Assembly: GCA_963762615.1 (NCBI GenBank)
Contig: CAVXLG010000020.1
Location: 744,001-808,000 of the forward strand
Direction of reading: 5' to 3'
Source of the DNA: PALSA-505 sp963762615
GTDB taxonomy: Bacteria; Actinomycetota; Actinomycetes; Streptosporangiales; Streptosporangiaceae
Length of the DNA: 64,000 nucleotides
A program made the translations under genes and the position numbers. Position 1 is the first letter of the stretch. The number at the start of each line of letters is the position of its first letter. This document shows, one piece after another, positions 46,102 through 56,242 of the stretch. Under the pieces are notes generated by a model. It was given only the letters and a program-made list of their open reading frames with translations, did no database searches and was not told where the DNA came from.

Positions 46102-49100
46102 CAGACGCTGAAGTACTTCGCCTCGGGGTGATGGGCGACCAGGGCATCGGTGGCCTGCTCAGGGGTGAGCTGGTATCCCTCGGACAGCTCCACCCCGATC
46201 CGCTCCGCAGCCAGCAGGCGCATCACCTTGGCCCGCTCTTCCAGATCCGGGCAGGCGGCGTAGCCGAAGGAGAAGCGCGCGCCCCGGTAGCCCAGCTTGA
46301 AGAAATCATCCAGGCTGTCCGGGTCGCCCCCGCCGAAGCCGAGCTCGGCCCTGATCCGCCGGTGCCAGAACTCGGCCAGCGCCTCGGTGAGCTGGACCGA
46401 CAGCCCGTGCAGCTCGGCGTACTCGCGGTAGGCGTTCTTGGCGAACAGCTCGGCGGCCGCGTCGGCTGATCTTCGCACCCGACGGTGACGAGCTGGAACG
46501 CCACCACGTCCGTCTCGCCAGACTCCCGGGGCCGGAAGAAGTCGGCCAGGCACAGGTGCCGGTCCCGCCGCTGCCGCGGGAACCCGAACCGCTCGCGCTC
46601 GGCCCCGGACTCATCGAGGACCACGAGGTCATTGCCCTCGCTCGCGCACGGAAAGTACCCGTACACCACGGCCGCCTCGATCAGGCCCTCGGTCCGCAGC
46701 CGTTCCAGCCACATCCGCAGCCGCGGCCTGCCCTCGGCCTCGACCAGTTCCTCGTACGTCGGCCCGCCGTCCCGCGATGCCTTGAGCCCCCACTGGCCCA
46801 TGAAGGTGGCGCGCTCGTCGAGGTAGGCCGCGTAGTCGGCGAGCGGGATTCCCTTGACGATCCGGTTCCCCCAGAACGGCGGGGCCGGGACCGGATTGTC
46901 GGTTGCTTACGTCCGAACGCGACGGCATATCCTCCGGCGCGGTAACGGCCAGCCGAGCGCCGGGCGCCCGGTTCGGCACCCGGCGCTCTCGCAGTGCCGG
47001 AAGCGCCGCCCCCGACTCGCCCCGCTTCACTGCCATGCACGCGTCCATCAGCCGCAGCCCCTCGAACGCGTCCCGGGCGTAGCGAACCTCGCCGTCGAAC
47101 AGCGCGGCCAGATCCTGTTCCACGTAGGAGCGGGTGAGCGCGGCACCGCCGAGCAGCACCGGCCACCGGCCGGCCTGCCCGCGCGAGTTCAGTTCCGTCA
47201 GGTTGTCCCGCATCACCACGGTGGACTTGACCAGCAGGCCGGACATGCCGATCACGTCCGCGTCGTGTTCCTCCGCGGCGGTCACGATCGCCGAGATCGG
47301 CTGCTTGATCCCGATGTTCACGACGTCGTACCCGTTGTTGGACAGGATGATGTCGACCAGGTTCTTGCCGATGTCGTGCACGTCACCACGCACCGTGGCC
47401 AGCACGATGGTCCCCTTGCCGGCCTCGTCCGTCCGCTCCATGTGCGGCTCGAGGTAACCGACGGACGCCTTCATCACCTCGGCGGACTGCAGCACGAATG
47501 GCAGCTGCATCTGGCCGGAGGCGAACCTCTCGCCGACCGTCTTCATGCCGTCGAGCAGTACGTCGTTGACGATCTCCAGGGCGGGCCTGCGGGTCAGCGC
47601 CTCATCCAGATCCGCCTCCAGGCCGACCCGCTCGCCGTCGATGATCCGCCGCTTCAGCCGCTCCCACAGCGGCAGACCGAGGAGCTCCGCCGCGCGGCTC
47701 GCCTTGACCGCGGCCGCGTCCACTCCCTCGAACAGCTCGAGCAGCCGGGTCAGCGGGTCGTACCCGTCGTGCCGCCGGTCGTAGATGAGGTCAAGCGCGG
47801 TTTGCAGCTGCTCGTCCGGTATCCGGGCGATCGGCATGATCCGCGACGCGTGCACGATCGCCGAGTCCAGGCCGGCCCGCACGCACTCGTCGAGGAAGAC
47901 CGAGTTCAGCACGGCTCTGGCCGCCGGGTTCAGCCCGAACGAGACGTTGGAGACGCCCAGCGTCGTCTGCACGTCGGGATGGCGGCGCTTGACCTCGCGG
48001 ATCGCCTCGATGGTCTCGATCGCGTCCCGGCGGGTCTCCTCCTGTCCGGTCGCGACCGGGAAGGTCAGGCAGTCCACGATGATGTCGCAGGTCTGCATGC
48101 CCCAGTTGCCGGTCAGATCCTCGATCAGCCGGGTCGCCACGGACGCCTTCCAGTCCGCGGTGCGGGCCTGCCCCCGCTCATCGATGGTGAGCGCGATCAC
48201 GGCCGCGCCGTGCTCCTTGACCAGCGGCATCATCCGCGCGATCCGCGACTGCGGGCCGTCGCCGTCCTCGTAGTTGACGGAATTGACCACGGCCCGGCCG
48301 CCGAGCAGCTCCAGCCCGGCTGCGATCACCTCGGGCTCGGTCGAGTCGAGCACGAGCGGCAGGGTGGCCGCGGTGGCCAGCCGGCCCGCGAGCTCTTTCA
48401 TGTCCGCGACGCCGTCCCGGCCGACGTAGTCCACGCACAGGTCGAGCAGGTGCGCGCCGTCCCGGGTCTGCTGGCGGGCGATCTCTACGCAGTCGTCGAA
48501 ACGGCCCAGGACCATCGCCTCGCGGAAGGCCTTCGACCCGTTGGCGTTCGTCCGCTCGCCGATGGCCAGGAACGCCGTGTCCTGCCGGAACGGCACGTGC
48601 TGGTACAGCGAGGCCACGCCGGGCTCGGGCCGGGCCCGCCGCCTGGCCACCGTCCGGCCGCGGACCCGCTGCACGACGGCCGCCATGTGCTCGGGCGTGG
48701 TCCCGCAGCACCCGCCGACCAGGGCCAGCCCGAACTCCGCGGTGAAACTGTCATGGGCGTCGGCCAGCTGCCCGGGGGTCAGCGGGTACCGGGCGCCGTC
48801 GGCGGTGAGCTCGGGCAGGCCGGCGTTCGGCATGCAGGACAGCGGGATCCGCGCGTGCCGGGACAGGTAGCGCAGGTGCTCGCTCATCTCGGCGGGCCCG
48901 GTGGCGCAGTTCAGCCCGATGGCGTCCACGCCGAGCGGCTGCAGAGCGGTGAGCGCGGCGCCGATCTCGCTGCCCAGCAGCATGGCGCCCGTGGTCTCGA
49001 TCGTCACCTGCACGATCAGCGGCACGCTGGAGCCGGCCGCAGCGATGGCGCGCTTGGCCCCGATCACGGCCGCCTTGGCCTGCAGCAGGTCCTGGCTGGT

Positions 49101-49581
49101 CTCCACGATGAGGGCATCGGCGCCGCCGCGACAGCAGGCCCGCGGCGTTCTGCTGGTAGGTATCGCGCAGCTCGGCGAAGGCGACATGGCCCAGGGTAGG
49201 CAGCTTGGTGCCCGGGCCGAGTGAGCCGAGAACCCAGCGCGGATCCGCGGCGGACGCCCACTCGTCGGCCGCCTGCCGGGCCAGCCGGGCCGCCGCCTCC
49301 GACAGCTCCGCGATCTTTTCGGTGAGCCCGTACTCGCCAAGATTGCCGAGATTGGCGCCGAACGAGTTGGTGGTCACGCAGTCCACGCCCGCGGCGAGGT
49401 ACCGGTCGTGTATCGATCTGACGATGTCCGGCCTGGTCTGGTTCAGTATCTCGTTGCAGCCCTCATGGCCGAGGAAGTCATCGAGTGACGCGTCGCTCGC
49501 CTGCAGCATCGTGCCCATAGCCCCGTCTGCGACGACGACCCGCTCGGCCATGGCCGCCAGCAGCGGCACGGTTTCCGTCAT
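46101..49581 (-). CDS. metH: Cobalamin-dependent methionine synthase (four frameshifts)
   Basis: Transfers a methyl group from methyltetrahydrofolate to homocysteine through cobalamin. About 1,158 residues when repaired. The domains in order are homocysteine-binding (VVADGAMGTMLQASD, then the Cys pair in GGCCGTTPEH), pterin-binding (AIGERTNANGSKAF, NYEDGD), cobalamin-binding (DVHDIGKNLVDIILSNNGYDV, with the cobalt-ligand His) and C-terminal activation domain (ISDAAAELFAKNAYREY, LHGLSVQLTEALAEFWH). Breaks lie near 49128, 46901, 46487 and 46473, all consistent with one extra base each. A -10-like TAGAAT is at 49608-49613. I see no cobalamin riboswitch in the short leader. Confidence 0.92.
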
Positions 49582-49748
49582 TGATCCCGCCCCTCGGTTG
49601 ATCCCTCATTCTAGGGCGCGGCCGTCAGCGGCTCGTGGCGGTGACGCACCGCCGGCCGGCCTGGTCACCCGGTGATCATTGTTGACCACGTAACCTGGAG
49701 TCGTCACGGCTGACGGATCCCGCGAGCCGACCGGGGAGGAGGTGGTGA

Positions 49749-50636
49749 GTGGTCACGTTCAACGGTGGAGCGAAGCTCACCGCACCAGTGCTGGTTGCCG
49801 CCTTCGAAGGATGGAACGACGCAGGTGAGGCGGCTAGCAGCGTGATCAGTCACCTGGGCATCGAATGGGACGCCACGCCCGTCGCGGCCATGGATCCGGA
49901 AGACTTCTACGACTTCCAGGTGACCCGCCCCGTAGTGGAGATGTCGGAAGGGCGCACCGAGCGCCTGGTCTGGCCGACGACGCGGTTCTCCGTGGCCAGG
50001 CCCGAGGGGTTCAGCCGCGACATCGTGCTCGTCCACGGCATCGAGCCCAACATGCGCTGGCGGGCATTCAGCGACGAGCTCGTGACCTCGTTCGCCGAGC
50101 TGAAGGTGGAACTAGTGGTCCTGCTCGGGGCGCTGCTCGCCGATGCCCCGCACACCCGGCCGGTGCCGGTCTCGGCGGCCGTCTCCGACCCTAAGCTGGC
50201 CGCCGAGCTGAACGCGTCGCGCGTCGACTACAAAGGTCCCACAGGGATCGTCGGCGTGCTGGCGCACGCCTGCGCCGACGCCGGGATCCCCGCGGTGTCG
50301 CTGTGGGCGTCGGTACCGCACTACGTGGCGCAGCCGCCCAGCCCCAAGGCGACTCTGGCGCTGCTGCGCGGCGTCGAGGACGTACTGGACGTGGCCCTGC
50401 CGCTCGCCGATCTGAGCGAGAGGGCGCGGGCCTGGGAGCGCGGCGTGGACGAGCTTGCGCAGCAGGACACCGAGGTCGCGGACTACGTACGCACGCTGGA
50501 GGAGTCGCAGGACGCGACGGATCTGCCGGAGGCGAGCGGCGACGCGATCGCGCGCGAGTTCGAGCGGTACCTGCGGCGCCGGGGCAACTCCGGCGGCCGG
50601 GGCGGTGCCGGGCCCGCCGCCCCGGGTGGCCGCTAG
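49749..50636 (+). CDS. PAC2-family protein (proteasome assembly chaperone-like)
   Basis: A 295-residue cytoplasmic protein of the PAC2 family. The N terminus (KLTAPVLVAAFEGWNDAGEAAS) and the central VLVHGIEPNMRWRAF, VVLLGALLADAPHTRPVPV and GPTGIVGVLAHACADAGIPAVSLWA blocks are diagnostic. GGGGAGGAGG lies just before the GTG start at 49749. Archaeal and eukaryotic relatives help assemble proteasomes. The actinobacterial protein's function is unproven, though proteasome genes are 10 kb away. It is divergent from metH and convergent with an SCO1664-like gene. Confidence 0.85.
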   Translation: MVTFNGGAKLTAPVLVAAFEGWNDAGEAASSVISHLGIEWDATPVAAMDPEDFYDFQVTRPVVEMSEGRTERLVWPTTRFSVARPEGFSRDIVLVHGIEPNMRWRAFSDELVTSFAELKVELVVLLGALLADAPHTRPVPVSAAVSDPKLAAELNASRVDYKGPTGIVGVLAHACADAGIPAVSLWASVPHYVAQPPSPKATLALLRGVEDVLDVALPLADLSERARAWERGVDELAQQDTEVADYVRTLEESQDATDLPEASGDAIAREFERYLRRRGNSGGRGGAGPAAPGGR

Positions 50637-50709
50637 CGCGTCCCCCGCTGGTCAAGGGCCGGGCTCGGCCCGCTCCGCTGGAGCTGTGGTGCGCCGACGC
50701 TGACCCCCG

Positions 50710-51558
50710 CTACAGCGGCGGCCAGGGCACGGCCGGCCAGCCGTCGGCTGGATACGGGTGCACCCGGTGCTCGAGCAGCAGCTCAACCCGCTGCCTGGTG
50801 GCATCGACCTCGTCCTGGGTCAGCAGGCCGGCCAGCTCAGTGCCGAGCTCGTTGTTGAGCGCGGCCTGAAGCTTGCTCAGCGCTTGGACGGACCGGTCGG
50901 GAAGGCGACGGCCGCGCCACTGCCAGAGCACGGTACGCAGCTTGTACTCCTCTGCGAAGCAGACGCCGTGGTCGCAGCCGTACAGATGGCCGTCGCCGTC
51001 CGGCAGCAGGTGACCGATCTTGCGGTCGGCGTTGTTCACCACCGCGTCGAACACGGCCATCTGGCGCAGGCCCGGATGATCGGCGCGGCGGGACAGCGTG
51101 ATCAGGTCGACGTCTGGGTCGGAGTCGATCCACAGCTGGCACATGCCGGGCCCGAACGGGCCGTCCCGCAGCACCGTGGGCGGCACGACGTCCCAGCCCG
51201 CGGCGTGGGACACGGCGTACGCCGCCACCTCACGGGCGGCCAGCGACCCGGCGGGGAAGTCCCATAGCGGCCGCTCCCCCGCGATGGGCTTGTACACGCA
51301 TGAGGCCGTTACGCCGTCATCGGTCGACGTGCAGTACAAGGTGGCGTTCGACGCTACGACCAGCCTGCCCTCCACCTCGAGCGTTCCCTGGGCGAGCAGT
51401 TCGATCGCGCGGTCCTCGCTGAGGCCAGCGGCCCGCTGCCGCGGCGTAGGCCCGGCCCGGTCCGCGCGCTTCCTGCCCACCGGACGCCTGCGACCGCCCC
51501 CCGCCCGCGCGTTATCCGCCCGGGCGGGCTTGTCCTCCCCCGCTGCAGGCTCAGTCAT
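50710..51558 (-). CDS. SCO1664-family protein (kinase-like fold)
   Basis: A 282-residue member of the actinobacterial SCO1664 family, which has features of a PI3/4-kinase-like or aminoglycoside kinase fold (CVYKPIAGERPLWDFPAGSLAAREVAAY with a candidate ATP-binding Lys, then AVFDAVVNNADRKIGHLL and YGCDHGVCF). The first 45 residues are a disordered, basic stretch. It normally lies beside mshC in the mycothiol-linked cluster, but here PAC2 is the direct neighbour. Its ATG overlaps the end of the DUF3090 gene by 8 bases. Confidence 0.85.
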   Translation of the reverse strand: MTEPAAGEDKPARADNARAGGGRRRPVGRKRADRAGPTPRQRAAGLSEDRAIELLAQGTLEVEGRLVVASNATLYCTSTDDGVTASCVYKPIAGERPLWDFPAGSLAAREVAAYAVSHAAGWDVVPPTVLRDGPFGPGMCQLWIDSDPDVDLITLSRRADHPGLRQMAVFDAVVNNADRKIGHLLPDGDGHLYGCDHGVCFAEEYKLRTVLWQWRGRRLPDRSVQALSKLQAALNNELGTELAGLLTQDEVDATRQRVELLLEHRVHPYPADGWPAVPWPPL

Positions 51559-52102
51559 GGCCCGCCCGGTACCCGTTTTGCCTCGGGCACACGTGGCCTG
51601 CTGCGTCCAGCGGCAGCCCGCACAGCGGGCACGGCGGCCGTCCCTGCGCGACGATCCGCAGGGCGCGCTGGGCGAAGGCCCGGGCGGCCTGCGGCGTGAG
51701 CCGTACCCGCAGCACGGCAGGCCCGTCCACGGGGATGTCATCTGCCAGTGGCTCCACCGGTGACTCGGACTCCTCCTGCGCCTCGATCACGACCCGGTCC
51801 GTCTCGCCGTCCCAGGCCAGCGCGATCGCACCGACCCGGAACTCTTCCATCAGCGGCAGGTCGAGCGGGCCGTCATCAGCGGCGGACACCGGCGGCCCGG
51901 AGGCTGCTCCGCCGGTCCGCCTGAGCACCTCGTCGAGCAGCTCGTCCAGCCGCTCGGCCAGCTGGGTCACCTGGAACTTCTCCAGAGAGACGCTGGTGAC
52001 CCTGCTGCCGTCACTCGCCTGCAAGTAGAAGGTCCGCTCACCCGGCTGGCCGACGGCGCCGGCCACAAACCTCTGCGGCGGGTCATACATGTAGAACGGC
52101 AT
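51551..52102 (-). CDS. DUF3090 family protein with zinc-ribbon tail
   Basis: A 183-residue cytoplasmic protein that starts FYMYDPPQRFVAGAVGQPGERTFY, the family hallmark. The C terminus has four conserved positions, CPLCGLPLDAAGHVCPRQNG, that would bind one zinc. Function unknown. It is always found with a histidine phosphatase upstream and an SCO1664-like gene downstream, as here (6 bases and an 8-base overlap). This implies joint action, probably on a small phosphorylated molecule. Confidence 0.88.
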   Translation of the reverse strand: MPFYMYDPPQRFVAGAVGQPGERTFYLQASDGSRVTSVSLEKFQVTQLAERLDELLDEVLRRTGGAASGPPVSAADDGPLDLPLMEEFRVGAIALAWDGETDRVVIEAQEESESPVEPLADDIPVDGPAVLRVRLTPQAARAFAQRALRIVAQGRPPCPLCGLPLDAAGHVCPRQNGYRAGHD

Positions 52103-52107
52103 GGTCC

Positions 52108-52839
52108 CTATCCTTGCGCGTCCGCTGTTATCGCCTCTATCGCCTCGCCCGCGCCCGCTCCGCCCCCGACCACGCCGTCGCTTTCCGCCTTTCGGCCCGG
52201 CCGGCCGTCCCTCCGGCGGATAAGGCCCGCCACCTCGCCGCCGGTGTCGTTCATCCGGAGCAGGAAGGGCCGCAGCGGGGTGTACCTGATCACCGTGAGC
52301 GAACACGGGTCGGCCTGGATGCGCTGGCACTGATCGAGGTGCAGGCCGAGGGCATCGGTGACGATGGCCTTGATCACGTCGCCATGCGAGCAGATGAGAT
52401 ACGAGGCATCCCGGCCCAGCGCGGTGTTCCAGTCCCTGACCGCGGCGACCGCCCGGTGCTGCATGTCGAGCATGGACTCACCGTCAGGACCGGGGAATCG
52501 TGCGCCACTGGGATGCTGCTGTACGACCCGCCACAGCGGCTCCTTGGCCAGCTTCTTCAGTGGCTTGCCGGTCCAGTCGCCGTACCTGCACTCGCCGAGC
52601 CGCTCGTCCTGCTGCACCGGCACTGCCGGCCGGCCCGCCGCGATCGCGGCGGCGGTCTGGGCACAGCGGTCCAGCGGGCTCGTGATGATCGCATCCAGCG
52701 GCACCGGCGCGAGCCTGGCCGCTAGCGCCAGCGCCTGGGCAACGCCGCGATCATCCAGCGTGACGCCGGGGGTCCAGCCGGACAGCACTGAGCCGGTGAC
52801 CGCCGTCAGGCCGTGCCGAACGATGAAGACCAACGTCAC
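52108..52839 (-). CDS. Histidine phosphatase, MSMEG_4193 type
   Basis: A 243-residue phosphoglycerate-mutase-superfamily phosphatase. The phospho-accepting His is in FIVRHGLTAV near residue 9, the second His in LICSHGDVIKAI near 149, and the substrate acid in ERLGECRYGDWTGKPL. The extra C-terminal 35 residues are Gly/Arg-rich. It belongs to the actinobacterial group found with DUF3090 and SCO1664 genes near mshC; its substrate is unknown. It is the first gene of that coupled set here. Confidence 0.87.
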   Translation of the reverse strand: MTLVFIVRHGLTAVTGSVLSGWTPGVTLDDRGVAQALALAARLAPVPLDAIITSPLDRCAQTAAAIAAGRPAVPVQQDERLGECRYGDWTGKPLKKLAKEPLWRVVQQHPSGARFPGPDGESMLDMQHRAVAAVRDWNTALGRDASYLICSHGDVIKAIVTDALGLHLDQCQRIQADPCSLTVIRYTPLRPFLLRMNDTGGEVAGLIRRRDGRPGRKAESDGVVGGGAGAGEAIEAITADAQG

Positions 52840-52938
52840 GACCTTGACTCTACGGGGTCTGCCCGGGTCCGGATGACCTGGCGGGGCCTGGCGGGCGCGG
52901 TTCGTACCTTCGGTCGCGGCCGCGCCCCTTGCTGCGGT

Positions 52939-53536
52939 TCAGGCCACGGGCAGGCCGAGCGGGCTGTCCCGCAGCACGAACGTGACCGCGCCGAAGCTGA
53001 CCCGGTCGCCGCAGCGTACAGGCACCGCATCACGGACCCGCCAGCCGTTGAGCCGGGTGCCGTTGGTGGAGCCCAGGTCGGTCAGCAGCCATCCGTCCGC
53101 GGCGCGGTGCAGCCCGGCGTGCCACCGGGACACCGAGACGTCCGGGATGACCAGATCACAGTCGGGATCGCGGCCGATGGTGAACCTGGGCCTGGCCGCC
53201 GGGCGGGAAGATCAGTCCGGGTGGATGCCTTCCCTGCCGCGCCGGCGCGACCACAGCTTCCCGCAGCGCCGAGACGGCCGCCGCCAGCCGCGGGCCCAGC
53301 GCGCTCCAGGCGGCTGCGCGATGTCGCCGGGGCACGCTGAGGTCGCTGAAAAGGTCGGACAGTTCGCCGCGGTCCCGGGCGCCGAGGGCGGCCTCCATCC
53401 GGCCGACGAACGTGTCGTGGGAGAGCTGGCCGGCCACGAAGCGCTCGCGCAGCCGCGCGACGGCGTCCTCCCGCTCTGAGTCCGAGGCGCGCAGCGGAAG
53501 CCGGGGCCGCTGGGAGTCGCCGGCCGTCCCTGGCAT
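52939..53536 (-). CDS. DUF1707 and FHA-domain protein (frameshifted)
   Basis: A protein of about 198 residues with two modules. The N-terminal DUF1707 segment is LPLRASDSEREDAVARLRER...LSHDTFVGRMEAALGARDRGEL (about residues 12-60). The C-terminal forkhead-associated domain binds phosphothreonine (RFTIGRDPDCDLVIPDVSVSRWHA and DLGSTNGTRLNG). The halves are in different frames that join near 53200; removing one C in CAGGCCCAGG restores FTIGRDPDCD. It is likely a partner of a Ser/Thr kinase. Confidence 0.85.
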
Positions 53537-53573
53537 GCCCTCATTGTCACCCTCGGCGCATCCCGATGCCAGA

Positions 53574-53678
53574 TGCCTGCCGGGTTGGTGCCTGCCGGGT
53601 TGGTGCCTGCCGGGTTGGTGCCTGCCGGGTTGGTGCCTGCCGGGTTGGTGCCTGTCTGATCAGTGCCTGTCTGATCGG
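53574..53678 (+). repeat. 15-bp minisatellite, seven units
   Basis: Five copies of TGCCTGCCGGGTTGG in tandem (53574-53648) are followed by two diverged units (TGCCTGTCTGATCAG and TGCCTGTCTGATCGG). The array lies between the divergent FHA and helicase genes. It is open in several frames, but no gene there can be supported. Confidence 0.9.
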
Positions 53679-53806
53679 TGTCGGCCGGACCGGCTGGCGG
53701 TCGCGGCCTGCCCTTGGCTGGCATCGGGACGGAACGGCCCGCCACGTTTATCCCGGCCGGCATTGCCGCCAGCCACATCCGGGTGACGGACCGTAGGCTG
53801 GCTGCC

Positions 53807-56203
53807 ATGTCCACGGCAGAGGCACAGGCGACGACCGCTGGCCCGGACCAGGTTTTCGGCGAGTTCTGCGCCGCCGGGCTGTGGCCGGGGCTGGGCCGCG
53901 GGCTGGCCGCGCGGCTGGCCGAGTCGGGGATCACCACGGCCGAGGAGGTCAGCGCGGCCCGGCTGGAACTGATCGAGGGGATCGGGCCCAAGCGGGCGCA
54001 GCGCCTGGCGGCCGCGTTCGAGGACGCGCTGCCGTGCTATGACGCGGCGCAGGTCTTCGTGTCCTGCCGGGTGCCCGCCCGGTTCGCCGGGCCGGCCGTC
54101 GGCTACCTCGGCAAGTCCGCGGCGATCCGGCTGCGGGACGATCCGTGGCTGCTGCTCTCGCTGCCCCAGATCCGGCCCGACCAGGCTGACTGGTTCGCCC
54201 GTCGGCTGCTGGCAGAGCAGGCTCATCCGCAAGATCCGCGGCGCGGTCGCGCGCTCGTCGTTTACCTGCTGACCAGGGCCGCGCGGGAAGGCCACACCGC
54301 GGTGCCCACCGATGTGATCATGCGATCGGTCGCCCGGTTCCGCATCGACGACCCAGCCGCGGCCGTTGCCGCGGCCATCGATGACGGCACCGTCATGCCG
54401 TTCTGGGATCCGCTGCCGGACGAGGAGCTGCCCCCGGACTCAGGCGGCGCCGCGGGCCAGGACGTCGGCCAGGATGCGGGCCCCGTCGCGGACCAGGGCG
54501 CGGGGGATACCGACGGCCGGGAATCGGTCGGTGCCCCGGACCAGGATGCTGGCCTGCTCGCGCTCACCCGCTACGCGCTGGCCGAGGAGGCCGTGGCCGA
54601 GGGCCTGGGCCGGCTGGCGGCCACGGCGGAGCCGCTGGCCGGGTCGGGTGACGACCACGGCGAGGCCGCGGCCGGCGGCCCTGAGCGCGCCAGCGCGGAG
54701 GACGCGGGCCCGACCGACACCGGCGACGCTGACCAGGCCAGCGCGGAGGGTGTCGGCCAGGACGTCACCGGCGACCCCGTCCAGGGCGGCGCGGCGGACG
54801 CTGACCCGGCCGTCACCGGCGACGCTGACCAGGCCAGCGGGGAGGGTGCCGGCCAGGAGGTCAGCGGCGACCCCGTCCAGGGCGGCGCGGCGGACGCCGG
54901 CCAGGTCGTCACCGGCGACGCTGGCCACGCCAGCGCGGAGGACGCCAGCGGGGGCGAGCGGTCCGGCGAGGTCATCGAGCTCGACCTGGCACAGCGCGGC
55001 GCGGTCGCGGCCGTGGCCGGCCACGGGGTCAGCGTGCTCGCGGGCGGCCCTGGCACCGGCAAGAGCCGCACCGTCGCCGCGGTCGTGTCGCTGGGCGCCG
55101 AACGCGGCCTGCGGGTCGCCCTGGCCGCGCCTACCGGCCGGGCGGCCAAGCGGCTGGAAGAGCTGGCCGGAGCGCCCGCGACTACACTGCACCGGCTGCT
55201 CGGCGCGCAGGGCCGCAGCCGGGGCGAGCCCGCCGACGGCGGCCGGGCCAGCGAGCCTGCCTGGGTCTTCACCCGATGCGAGGAGTGGCCGATCGACGCC
55301 GATCTGGTGGTGGTGGATGAGGCTTCCATGCTGGACGCGGAGCTGGCCGCAGCCCTGGTCGAGGCGTGCGAGGACGGCACCAGGCTGCTGCTGGTAGGTG
55401 ACCCGGCGCAGCTGCCGTCGATCGGCCCTGGCCGGGTGCTCGCCGACATCATCGACTCCGGGGCCGCGCCGGTCACCGAGCTGACCACGCTGTACCGGCA
55501 GCGGGCAGGCGGGGTGATCGCGCGGCTGGCCACCTCCGTGCGGGGCGGCGAGCTTCCGCCGGTGGACGCGGGCGGGCCCGGCTCGGGCCAGCATGAGGCG
55601 GTTATCGTGCCGGTCCGCGGCAGCCAGCAGGCGGCGCTGCGGGTGCGGCAGCTCGTCACCGACTCGATTCCCCGCGCCCTCGGCATTCCCGCCGCCGACA
55701 TCCAGGTCGTCACGCCGGTGCACAAGGGCCCGGCGGGGACCATCGAGCTGAACCGCGCGCTCAAGGCCATGCTCAACCCGGGGCCCGGTGCGCACGGCGG
55801 GTTCGATCCCGGCGACCGGGTGGTGGCGACCGCCAATCACATCGACGAGGGATTCGCCAACGGCGAGGTCGGCACGGTCACCGCGCCAGCCGACGAAGGA
55901 CTCGTCGTCACGTTCGCCGGCGTCCCGGTCACCGTGCCGTCCAAGCTGCTCGGCGACCTGCGACACGGCTGGGCGATGACCGTGCACCGGGCCCAGGGGT
56001 CGGAATGGCCGGCCGTGGTGGCGGTGTTCCCGGCCGAGGCCACCGGGATGCTGTCCCGGCCGCTGGTATATACCGCGCTGACCCGGGCGCAGCGGCACCT
56101 GTCGGTGGTGCACGGCGCCGGCCCCGCGCTGGCCCGGGCGGTCCGGACCATCGGCGAGCGGCCGCGGCAGACCCGGCTGGCCGGCCTGCTGGCCGGCCTC
56201 TGA
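53807..56203 (+). CDS. RecD2-like superfamily-1 DNA helicase with acidic repeat insert
   Basis: A 798-residue ATP-dependent helicase. The N-terminal part has a helix-hairpin-helix DNA-binding segment (ISAARLELIEGIGPKRAQRLA-like, about residues 30-80) as in RecD2. The helicase core has Walker A AGGPGTGKS near 430, a VVVDEASMLD Walker B, GDPAQLPSIGPG and the late motif GWAMTVHRAQGSEW. Between them, about residues 215-405 are Ala/Gly/Asp/Glu-rich with near-copies of GDPVQGGAADA and GDADQAS. This insert is not part of usual RecD2. ATG 53807 is preferred over an upstream ATG at 53678 that would lie in the minisatellite. Confidence 0.85.
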   Translation: MSTAEAQATTAGPDQVFGEFCAAGLWPGLGRGLAARLAESGITTAEEVSAARLELIEGIGPKRAQRLAAAFEDALPCYDAAQVFVSCRVPARFAGPAVGYLGKSAAIRLRDDPWLLLSLPQIRPDQADWFARRLLAEQAHPQDPRRGRALVVYLLTRAAREGHTAVPTDVIMRSVARFRIDDPAAAVAAAIDDGTVMPFWDPLPDEELPPDSGGAAGQDVGQDAGPVADQGAGDTDGRESVGAPDQDAGLLALTRYALAEEAVAEGLGRLAATAEPLAGSGDDHGEAAAGGPERASAEDAGPTDTGDADQASAEGVGQDVTGDPVQGGAADADPAVTGDADQASGEGAGQEVSGDPVQGGAADAGQVVTGDAGHASAEDASGGERSGEVIELDLAQRGAVAAVAGHGVSVLAGGPGTGKSRTVAAVVSLGAERGLRVALAAPTGRAAKRLEELAGAPATTLHRLLGAQGRSRGEPADGGRASEPAWVFTRCEEWPIDADLVVVDEASMLDAELAAALVEACEDGTRLLLVGDPAQLPSIGPGRVLADIIDSGAAPVTELTTLYRQRAGGVIARLATSVRGGELPPVDAGGPGSGQHEAVIVPVRGSQQAALRVRQLVTDSIPRALGIPAADIQVVTPVHKGPAGTIELNRALKAMLNPGPGAHGGFDPGDRVVATANHIDEGFANGEVGTVTAPADEGLVVTFAGVPVTVPSKLLGDLRHGWAMTVHRAQGSEWPAVVAVFPAEATGMLSRPLVYTALTRAQRHLSVVHGAGPALARAVRTIGERPRQTRLAGLLAGL

Positions 56204-56242
56204 GTCTCCGTCGCCCCCGCCAGCCTCTCCCCGCGTGGTGTG

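Noticed and set aside
46854..49199. A 781-codon plus-strand open frame opposite metH
   Set aside because: The same antisense effect; the minus-strand frame has all the methionine synthase domains.
49582..49748. Cobalamin or SAM riboswitch before metH
   Set aside because: The shared leader is only about 170 bases between divergent genes, and I see no B12-box-like sequence or long conserved fold.
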